From assembly GCA_002327255.1 (NCBI GenBank), contig DCUM01000202.1, positions 1 to 5,279 of the forward strand: a DNA stretch of 5,279 bases, in the 5' to 3' direction. The DNA is from a bacterium UBA2214. GTDB lineage: Bacteria; Zhuqueibacterota; Zhuqueibacteria; Residuimicrobiales; Residuimicrobiaceae. A model generated the notes under the pieces. The model was not told the DNA's origin. It worked only from the letters and a program-made list of their open reading frames with translations, and made no database searches. Position numbers and translations under genes: made by a program. This document shows positions 1 through 4,638 of this stretch, piece by piece. Each line of letters opens with the position of its first letter. Positions within the stretch are counted from its first letter, which is position 1.

Positions 1-774
1 CAGGTACATGATCACCAGCATGGGGACGGCCAGAAGCATCCACTGAAAAAAGGGGATGCGAACGTGGACGAATTTTTCGATCATGGCGATGCCGATGAGG
101 TTGGGCGGCGTGCCCACCGGCGTGCCGATGCCGCCTGCCGATGCCGCATACGCTGCCATGAGCATGATGCTGGTGGCAAAGGGGGACGTCCCGGCGCCGT
201 TTGGTGTTTTCTCAAGATCGCGCAGGGCATGCACGATACCGATGCCGATGGGCAGCATCATGGCCGCGGTGGCGGTGTTGCTGATCCACATCGACAAAAA
301 AGCGGCGACCGCACCAAAGGCCAACAGGATTCGCCCGGGACGGTCCCCAACCCAGGGCAGGGAGATGATCTGATAGGCAAACCGTTTATGGAGATTATGA
401 ACCGCCATGGCCTGGGCCAGAATGAAGCTGCCGAGAAAAAGATAGATGGTGGGATCGGCAAAGGGCGCAAAGACCTCCCGCGCCGGCGCAATACGCAATA
501 TAACGCTGAGCACCGCCCCCAGCAACGCGGTCATGGGGATGGGAATCGGTTCGCTGACCCACCACAATACCACCCAGGTGATAATGGCCGCCAGCCGATG
601 CGCCTCCGGGGTCAAGGCGGACAACGGCAAAAAATAGACCACCACGCCGGCCGCGGGGCCGAGAAAGAGTCCTATGGAATGACGCATGCGCTCGAAGCGT
701 TCTTCCCGTTCGCTCAGTACTTGTTTGGGTTCCGCAAAGCTGTACGGCACTTTGGCCGCTTTGGAGCGGGGCAT
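1..774 (-). CDS. DASS/SLC13-family sodium:dicarboxylate/sulfate symporter, N-terminal half (partial)
   Basis: Inner-membrane transporter that couples sodium ions to uptake of divalent anions such as C4-dicarboxylates, sulfate or phosphate. I read 258 codons without a stop from the ATG at 774-772 to the window edge; family members are usually 450-550 aa, so about half is visible. A basic, charged N-terminus (residues 1-31) is followed by hydrophobic segments around 33-50, 60-73, 80-94, 108-125, 148-165, 168-184, 200-215 and 243-258. The family signatures are present: S165-N166-T167, matching the SNT sodium-site motif of VcINDY, and TPVGTPPN at 218-225, matching the conserved Pro/Gly/Asn loop. 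WWVSEPIPIPMTALL (71-85) is also typical. The start is supported by GGTGA at 784-780, 5 nt upstream; an in-frame GTG at 783-781 is an alternative. Substrate cannot be told from this half. Confidence 0.95.
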   Translation of the reverse strand, partial: MPRSKAAKVPYSFAEPKQVLSEREERFERMRHSIGLFLGPAAGVVVYFLPLSALTPEAHRLAAIITWVVLWWVSEPIPIPMTALLGAVLSVILRIAPAREVFAPFADPTIYLFLGSFILAQAMAVHNLHKRFAYQIISLPWVGDRPGRILLAFGAVAAFLSMWISNTATAAMMLPIGIGIVHALRDLEKTPNGAGTSPFATSIMLMAAYAASAGGIGTPVGTPPNLIGIAMIEKFVHVRIPFFQWMLLAVPMLVIMYL

Positions 775-781
775 ACGGGTC

Positions 782-834
782 ACCGGAATTGATTTTCTGT
801 TGTCACGTTTGATTTAAGCAAAACCGGAATCAAT
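782..834. repeat. Pair of ACCGGAAT direct repeats around the DASS promoter
   Basis: ACCGGAAT occurs at 782-789 and again at 823-830, 41 bp apart, which is about four helical turns. The match extends to 12 bases with two differences (TGAT versus CAAT at the ends). One copy lies in the promoter spacer beside the -35 box and the other in the untranslated leader. This could be a two-site operator for a regulator of the transporter. It could also be chance, because only eight bases match exactly. Confidence 0.3.
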
Positions 835-839
835 GTCAA
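812..839 (-). promoter_or_regulatory. Candidate sigma-70 promoter of the DASS transporter gene
   Basis: On the minus strand a perfect -35 TTGACA (839-834) is followed after 16 nt by TTAAAT (817-812), which matches 4 of 6 bases of the -10 consensus. TAAATC one base further on gives a 17-nt spacer but fewer matches. Transcription would start near 805, leaving a leader of about 30 nt before the ATG at 774. The promoter lies inside the 3' tail of the open frame that carries the recombinase remnant, which suggests that this tail is not real coding sequence. Confidence 0.55.
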
Positions 840-859
840 GGAGAAAAATGAGGCAACAG

Positions 860-972
860 ATGTGGCAGGAGGGGCTCAGACCAGGCGAAACCCGCACGCA
901 GACCATGGTCGTACGTACATCGCTGTGGCCCAACAATTCCTGGACAGTGCGGACATATTTCAGCCCTTTCTG
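860..972 (-). pseudogene. Tyrosine recombinase (phage/integron integrase type) C-terminal remnant
   Basis: Within a minus-strand open frame, the peptide YVRTVQELLGHSDVRTTMVC (957-898) is an unmistakable copy of the C-terminal catalytic signature of tyrosine recombinases, where IntI- and XerC/D-type enzymes read roughly D-[IL]-R-x-[VI]-Q-E-L-L-G-H-x-x-[VI]-x-T-T-x-[IV]-Y. The GH-box histidine is present (LLGH). The nucleophile tyrosine position is a cysteine, codon TGC at 900-898, so catalysis would be lost. Beyond it the frame reads VRV-SPGLSPS, which could be a shortened form of the THV...GVRSP tail of integron integrases. Upstream, residues before KGLKYVR show no convincing catalytic Arg or N-terminal domain. 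A complete enzyme has about 300-400 aa, so this is a fragment. It is transcribed away from the TA pair, as an integron integrase is from its cassettes. Integron type versus other recombinase is not settled. Confidence 0.62.
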
Positions 973-1095
973 TGAGAAAGGAATTGGTGTTTTCATTAAA
1001 ACCCATGTCATATTGACAAAAGCGGCATTTGTGTCAAGGGATGTTGCAAATTTTTGCCGGATGGCATCATAAAATTCGGCCGTCTGTTGCAACAG
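965..1095. repeat. Cluster of short inverted repeats in the gene-free stretch
   Basis: No intact gene is seen between the recombinase remnant and the antitoxin. Instead there is a row of dyads: a perfect 7-bp stem with a GTG loop (965-971/975-981); GGTGTTTT/AAAACCC with one bulged T and a CATT loop (986-993/998-1004); TTGACAAAA/TTTGTGTCAA with one bulge and a 6-nt loop (1013-1021/1028-1037); a weak GCAA/TTGC pair (1046-1049/1054-1057); and a perfect 12-bp palindrome CTGTTGCAACAG (1084-1095). A further TAATCA-T-TGATTA dyad lies at 1107-1119. None is followed by a T-run, so they are not ordinary terminators. They may be debris of recombination sites or a small structured RNA. Short stems arise easily in AT-rich DNA, so only the density is notable. 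Confidence 0.4.
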
Positions 1096-1195
1096 GCTGC
1101 AACCATTAATCATTGATTATAATAGAATAGACTTCACCGCCTGTGAACGGGTTTATAGAGCACCCTTCATTAAAAATAAAACAGTTATCATCACC

Positions 1196-1211
1196 GCTTA
1201 TTGCAATAAGC
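1196..1211. promoter_or_regulatory. Perfect 16-bp palindrome, candidate operator of the TA operon
   Basis: GCTTATTGCAATAAGC is an exact palindrome. After one mismatched base on each side it extends with CAC (1192-1194) and GTG (1213-1215). It covers the -35 box of the plus-strand promoter that leads into the antitoxin gene, the position expected for a repressor site. AbrB/MazE-fold antitoxins, usually with their toxin, bind such dyads to repress their own operon. That this antitoxin binds here is inference. Confidence 0.55.
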
Positions 1212-1229
1212 AGTGGGACGCCGGATAAT
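1201..1229 (+). promoter_or_regulatory. Candidate promoter of the toxin-antitoxin operon
   Basis: TTGCAA (1201-1206, 4 of 6 matches to -35) and GATAAT (1224-1229, 5 of 6 matches to -10) are separated by the ideal 17 nt. Transcription would start near 1236 and give a leader of about 82 nt before the ATG at 1318. A second, weaker candidate is TTGCTT (1256-1261), 17 nt, TATTAT (1279-1284). Its start region overlaps the dyad TCTTAC-TG-GTAAGA (1284-1297), which could be another operator half. Confidence 0.5.
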
Positions 1230-1283
1230 ATAAATGTTGCCACTATCGAATTTACTTGCTTTTCATGATCCAGAATGTTATTA

Positions 1284-1297
1284 TCTTACTGGTAAGA
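1284..1297. promoter_or_regulatory. Small dyad upstream of the antitoxin gene
   Basis: TCTTAC and GTAAGA flank a two-base TG centre. The dyad lies between a TATTAT -10-like box and the ribosome-binding site of the antitoxin gene. It may be a second binding site for the TA complex. It shares little sequence with the larger palindrome at 1196-1211, so the two may bind different proteins, or this one may be chance. Confidence 0.3.
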
Positions 1298-1317
1298 ATA
1301 TTGATTTTGGAGGTTAT

Positions 1318-1581
1318 ATGTCTTTCGTAGAAACAACAAAGATGTCGTCAAAAGGTCAAGTGGTCATTCCCGAAAACATCCGGAAAAGGCTTGGCCTCAA
1401 AACTGGTTCTCAATTTGTGGTCGTCGGCGATAAAGATGTGGTTATTCTCAAATCGATCTCTGCGCCATCGATGTCTGATTTTGACAATATGGTCAATAAA
1501 GCCAGGGAACAGGCTAAAAAGGCAGGATTCAAAGAGACAGACCTTAAAGACATGATCACACTGGCCAGAGAACATAAATGA
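1318..1581 (+). CDS. AbrB/SpoVT-fold (VapB/MazE-like) antitoxin
   Basis: DNA-binding antitoxin of 87 aa that would neutralise the PIN-domain toxin encoded next and repress the operon. I chose the ATG at 1318 because GGAGG (1309-1313) lies 4 nt upstream; the same frame is open further upstream (to an ATG at 1234), but that start has no such site. Residues 5-46 form the swapped-hairpin AbrB domain: TTKMSSKGQVVIPENIRKRL shows the typical S-x-K-G-Q-[VI]-x-[IL]-P-x-x-[IV]-R pattern, followed by GLKTGSQFVVVGDKDVVILK. The C-terminal part (50-87) is charged and predicted helical, the usual toxin-wrapping region. The stop codon overlaps the toxin start (ATGA, 1578-1581), so the two are translationally coupled. 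The gene is much more AT-rich than the transporter and hydrolase genes in the window, suggesting transfer. It appears intact although its toxin is broken. Confidence 0.92.
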   Translation: MSFVETTKMSSKGQVVIPENIRKRLGLKTGSQFVVVGDKDVVILKSISAPSMSDFDNMVNKAREQAKKAGFKETDLKDMITLAREHK

Positions 1582-1982
1582 GGATTGTATTAGATACAAA
1601 CGTCCTAATCTCGGGGATTTTTTTCCGGGGACCCTCGCATCTGATCTTGCAAGCATGGAAACAGAAAAAAATTCAATTTGTCATTACTCCGGAAATTTAT
1701 ATGGAATAAACTCGCGTAGCTAAAGTGATCTCGACAAAATATCCAGGTATTGATATTTCTGAAATTCTAAATCTCATTGCGATTCATTCACACATTGTTC
1801 AGTCTTTGACCTTATCCGAACCTGTTTGTGAAGACCCTGACGACGACAAATTTATTGCTTGTGCAATTTCAAACGAGGTAAGAATTATTGTAAGTGGTGA
1901 CAAACATTTACTCAAAATATCAGGATATCACGGAATACGAGTAATCAAACCACAAGAATTTTGTACCGAATTTCTGAATTAA
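1578..1982 (+). pseudogene. PIN-domain RNase toxin (VapC-like, COG1569 type) interrupted by one nonsense codon
   Basis: A toxin of 134 aa would be read from the ATG at 1578 to the TAA at 1980-1982, but codon 44 is TAA (1707-1709). The frame is the same on both sides, so this is a point nonsense mutation and not a frameshift. MRIVLDTNVLISG (1-13) is the first PIN motif with acidic D6. TPEIYME then gives E43 just before the stop, where family members usually have a tyrosine or similar residue, so TAT/TAC to TAA is the likely change. After the stop, DPDDDKFIACA (86-96) and IVSGDKHLL (104-112, D108) supply the other metal-binding acids, and GIRVIKPQEF is the usual end. PIN toxins are Mg-dependent endoribonucleases that cut tRNA, rRNA or mRNA. 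The truncated 43-aa peptide should be inactive. An in-frame GTG at 1725 has no clear ribosome site. A sequencing error remains possible. Confidence 0.87.
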
Positions 1983-1986
1983 GTGC

Positions 1987-2108
1987 CAACAACAGCACGC
2001 ACCCGACACGCCAGGTTGATGCCTTGTGTGAAAATTGGTTAATTCTCGTTTGAGCCTCTGTTCGCCGTTTTGATATTTTTCGGGGCGTGCGGGTGGTGCT
2101 TGTCGTTG
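1987..2108. repeat. Large imperfect inverted repeat, attC-like (integron 59-base-element-like)
   Basis: The left arm 1987-2012 and right arm 2084-2108 pair over 23 positions in blocks of 6, 6, 5, 2 and 4 bp. There are single bulged bases at A2006, G1999 and T2101, one A1991-C2104 mismatch and a 71-nt loop. The arms end in CAAC and GTTG. Length (122 bp), a long loop, unpaired bases on one arm separated by 6 bp, AAC...GTT ends and a position 4 bases after a cassette-like gene all fit an attC site. The match to core boxes is imperfect: GTTGCGC (2105-2111) has one difference from GTTRRRY, and TGCCAAC (1984-1990) has two from RYYYAAC. No T-run follows, which argues against a simple terminator. Other readings are a structured RNA or a mobile-element relic. 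Confidence 0.5.
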
Positions 2109-2151
2109 CGCGCATTCAATCAGGGGACAGGAGGGTGACAGAGGAGATAAT

Positions 2152-2673
2152 ATGGCTCGAAAAAAAAGACATGGGGAAGAACAGAAACAGCGGGATGATC
2201 TTGCCGGAGAACATAGGGTCGGCGATGCTGGACAGATTATACTGGCATGCCTGTTTTTTATGACGTGGATAGCCGACACATTCTTCTTACAGTACTCTAC
2301 TTACCTTAACCATTATGTGCCACAGGGCATTAGAATACCTTTGGGAGTCGTTTTACTCGTTCTATCGACCATTCTGGCAGGAAAAGGTCTCTCTATCGTA
2401 TTCGGTGAAAAGAGAGAAACGCCCGGCGTAATCAGAAAGAACGTGTTCGGCGTTGTTCGCCATCCCATCTATCTGAGCGAGATTCTGCTTTATCTCGGTC
2501 TTCTGATACTAAGCATATCGCTGGCTGCTGCAGCGGTATGGGTTATTACAATTGTATTCCTGCATGGCATATCGCGATACGAAGAAAGACTGCTTCTTGC
2601 GCGCTTTGGCGAGGATTACAAGAAGTACATGCGGGATGTGCCCATGTGGATTCCGCGGTTGCGAAAGAGATGA
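2152..2673 (+). CDS. Isoprenylcysteine carboxyl methyltransferase (ICMT/PEMT)-family membrane protein
   Basis: Integral membrane methyltransferase of 173 aa using S-adenosylmethionine; the acceptor is unknown, since bacteria mostly lack prenylated proteins and homologues may act on lipids or small molecules. The ATG at 2152 has GAGGAG (2141-2146) 5 nt upstream. A charged N-terminus (1-24, with DDLAGEHRVGD) precedes hydrophobic segments at about 28-46, 62-82 and 107-139, the last long enough for a helical hairpin. The family signature is clear: RHPIYLSE (103-110), RYEERLLLARFGEDYKKY (142-159) and VPMWIP (163-168), corresponding to the R-H-P-x-Y and E-E...F-G-x-x-Y...V-P-x-W-x-P motifs that form the cofactor and substrate site. 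Length is usual for bacterial members. It follows the attC-like repeat by 43 bp. Its base composition is closer to the GC-rich flanks than the TA pair, so it need not belong to the island. Confidence 0.88.
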   Translation: MARKKRHGEEQKQRDDLAGEHRVGDAGQIILACLFFMTWIADTFFLQYSTYLNHYVPQGIRIPLGVVLLVLSTILAGKGLSIVFGEKRETPGVIRKNVFGVVRHPIYLSEILLYLGLLILSISLAAAAVWVITIVFLHGISRYEERLLLARFGEDYKKYMRDVPMWIPRLRKR

Positions 2674-2682
2674 GCAGGATTG

Positions 2683-2700
2683 CTGACCGTGATGGGTCAG
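2683..2700. repeat. Short perfect hairpin after the ICMT-like gene
   Basis: CTGACC and GGTCAG form a 6-bp stem around a 6-nt GTGATG loop, beginning 9 nt after the stop codon of the methyltransferase gene. No T-run follows directly, so it is not a canonical intrinsic terminator. It could stabilise the 3' end of the transcript or be chance. Confidence 0.3.
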
Positions 2701-2808
2701 AACAATCCGCTGACGATACTGTTTTTAGTGACGCTCTGTTCCCCGGCAGCGAATCGTTCGGGATGGTTTTTATCATCTAGTTTGGGGAAAAGGTGTGCAG
2801 ACAGAAAT

Positions 2809-4623
2809 ATGAGCCGCCACTACAATTCCATTCGCTGGCCTGGCGTGCTGGCCATCTGGGCCTGCCTGTTGTCTTCCCTGCAACCGGCAGATCGTCCCCC
2901 TCTTCCCTGTTTCCTGCAGGGATTTTATACCAGTCTGCCCTGTGGCGAACAGGTGTTGTTCATCAACCCGGATGAGGAGATCGACGCTCTCATCAACGCA
3001 CCGGCTCCGCAGCTTCTCAATCCCCGGCGTCCTGTCTGCCTTATCCTCTATGCGCTTCCCAATGGCAACAGCATCGAACAGACCTTCGGCCGCACCATGA
3101 CGCCGGATTTGGACTGGCACAACGACATCCAGCATATCGGCGCACAGACGCGCTGGCTGCGCGACAGGATAACGGATCGCAATCTTGTTCTCATTCTCCT
3201 GCAAACACGCCAGAAAAGCTGGCCCGCCTGGAAAGCCGCACACTCCGATCACGCGCAGCGAACGGTCGCTCTGGTCGATTCCCTGCGCCGCCTCTTTCAA
3301 CCGCTGGATCCACGCATCGTGCTCAGCGGCCACAGCGGCGGCGGCCGTTTTATCTTCAGTTTTCTCGATGGCTGCGCGGAAATCCCCGATTTCGTCGAAC
3401 GCATCGTTTTCCTCGACAGCAATTACGGCTATGAAGCCCGCCACGCGCCCCGGCTGCTGCACTGGCTCGGCGCCGACAGCCACCGCACCCTGATGACCTT
3501 TGCCTACAACGACAGCGTGGCGCTGCTGCAGGGCAAACGCGTGGTCTCGGACACCGGCGGTACCTGGCATCGCAGCCATCGCATGCTGCGGGATTTCTCG
3601 CAGTCCATTTCCTTCACCACGTCGCGCGATTCCGCCTTTCAGATCCATCAAGGTATGGACGGCCGGTTGCGTTTTTATCTGAAAGAAAATCCCAACCGCG
3701 GCATCTGGCACACCGAACAGGTGGCCCGCAATGGCTTCGTTCATGCGCTTCTCGCCGCGACAAAAGGGGAGGAGCAGGGATATGCCTATTGGGGACATCG
3801 CATTTATACCGACAAGATAACTCCTGACGCTCCTTTGCCCATCGCACTCGCACTTCCCGGCCGGCCGCCGCAAAGCCCCGGTGGCAGTGCCTTTGCCGCA
3901 AAAGCCGATACCATCGCCGCCAGAGCGCGTGAAGAGGAAATATACGCGGCCTTGTCGCACGGCAATCTCCCCGACTTTCTGCGACACCTCGCCCTGGTTC
4001 GCTTCCGCGGCGCCGATGCCGCCGGCGATTCACACTCCTGCATCCTGGCGGTCACGCCGGACTATCTCGCCATCGGCAGCGACGCCGATTTCCTGCGCAT
4101 CCCCATGCGTCCCGAGACTGCGCAGAGAATCGCCGCTGCAGCGGGCGCCGTTCTGCCCACACCCCGGATGGTGGATGTGATTTTTCACGCCGCCCCGGTG
4201 CATGTGGCACCCGTACCCTACTTTCCGCAGGGAGACCGCAACGAACAGATGCGCACCTTCCATCAGCATCAGCTGGATATTCAGGCGCAGCTGCACCAGG
4301 CAGGGGCAGTACCGGGACAACTCACAGCCGGTCACAAAAAGGATATCGTCATCAGCCGGCGCATGATGGAGGCCGGCCGCCGCGATCATCTGCAACTCTA
4401 TGGCTGGCACCGGCTCGATGGCACGCCCATTCAACCCCTCACCAATGTGCACGTCAGCCGCTATGTCGACTACAGCCACGGCGTCCGTCTCGTCCACCGC
4501 GAGGTCGTCATCGATGGCCGGCGCCATGAAATCGAAACCGTTCTCCAGGATGCGCTGCTCCATCCCCTGCTGAGCGATGAAGCGGGCCCTCTGCCGCAAA
4601 CCCGTTACAAAACTGATTTCTAA
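2809..4623 (+). CDS. Probable secreted alpha/beta-hydrolase fused to a C-terminal domain of unknown function
   Basis: Protein of 604 aa from the ATG at 2809, chosen because it begins with a signal-peptide-like segment (R4 and R9, hydrophobic 11-23, then Ala/Pro). An upstream in-frame ATG at 2692 also gives a hydrophobic start and cannot be excluded; neither has a strong ribosome site. Residues about 74-340 look like an alpha/beta-hydrolase: strand and loop VCLILYALPNGN (76-87), nucleophile elbow LSGHSGGGR (172-180, Ser176), a strand ending in Asp203 (IVFLDSNYG) as possible acid, and NGFVHALL with His312 as possible catalytic base. The linker (340-375) is rich in Pro, Gly and Ala. The C-terminal part (about 385-595) has a conserved look, with LAIGSDADFLRIPM, YGWHRLDGTPIQPL (531-544) and YVDYSHGVRLV (552-562), but I cannot name its fold. 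The substrate is unknown; esterase or peptidase activity is possible. Confidence 0.75.
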   Translation: MSRHYNSIRWPGVLAIWACLLSSLQPADRPPLPCFLQGFYTSLPCGEQVLFINPDEEIDALINAPAPQLLNPRRPVCLILYALPNGNSIEQTFGRTMTPDLDWHNDIQHIGAQTRWLRDRITDRNLVLILLQTRQKSWPAWKAAHSDHAQRTVALVDSLRRLFQPLDPRIVLSGHSGGGRFIFSFLDGCAEIPDFVERIVFLDSNYGYEARHAPRLLHWLGADSHRTLMTFAYNDSVALLQGKRVVSDTGGTWHRSHRMLRDFSQSISFTTSRDSAFQIHQGMDGRLRFYLKENPNRGIWHTEQVARNGFVHALLAATKGEEQGYAYWGHRIYTDKITPDAPLPIALALPGRPPQSPGGSAFAAKADTIAARAREEEIYAALSHGNLPDFLRHLALVRFRGADAAGDSHSCILAVTPDYLAIGSDADFLRIPMRPETAQRIAAAAGAVLPTPRMVDVIFHAAPVHVAPVPYFPQGDRNEQMRTFHQHQLDIQAQLHQAGAVPGQLTAGHKKDIVISRRMMEAGRRDHLQLYGWHRLDGTPIQPLTNVHVSRYVDYSHGVRLVHREVVIDGRRHEIETVLQDALLHPLLSDEAGPLPQTRYKTDF

Positions 4624-4638
4624 TCCGACGGAGACCCC

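Noticed and set aside
64..792. Open frame of 242 codons on the plus strand
   Set aside because: The translation is low in hydrophobic order and rich in Gly, Arg and His, while the minus strand here gives an unmistakable DASS transporter.
833..1072. Plus-strand open frame of 79 codons across the recombinase remnant
   Set aside because: No motif and no ribosome site; the minus strand explains the sequence through the recombinase signature.
1920..2279. Minus-strand open frame of 119 codons across the attC-like repeat
   Set aside because: It overlaps the toxin end, the repeat and the start of the ICMT-like gene, and shows no motif. Cys/Ser/Pro-rich translation is typical of noncoding frames.
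2740..2775. Possible intrinsic terminator: CGAA/TTCG stem with GGG and a five-T run, and a TATCAT -10-like box before the hydrolase gene
   Set aside because: The stem is only 4 bp unless a 6-nt bulge is allowed, and the T-run is separated from it. No acceptable -35 box lies 16-18 nt before TATCAT.
2809..2870. Lipoprotein signal at Cys19 of the hydrolase
   Set aside because: IWAC has Trp at -2 and the hydrophobic core continues after the cysteine, so it does not fit a lipobox; an ordinary signal peptide or a membrane anchor is likelier.
2773..3987. Long open frame (404 codons) on the minus strand opposite the hydrolase gene
   Set aside because: Its translation shows no recognisable motif, and the plus strand has clear domain motifs with matching codon bias. 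Long antisense frames are common opposite GC-rich genes.
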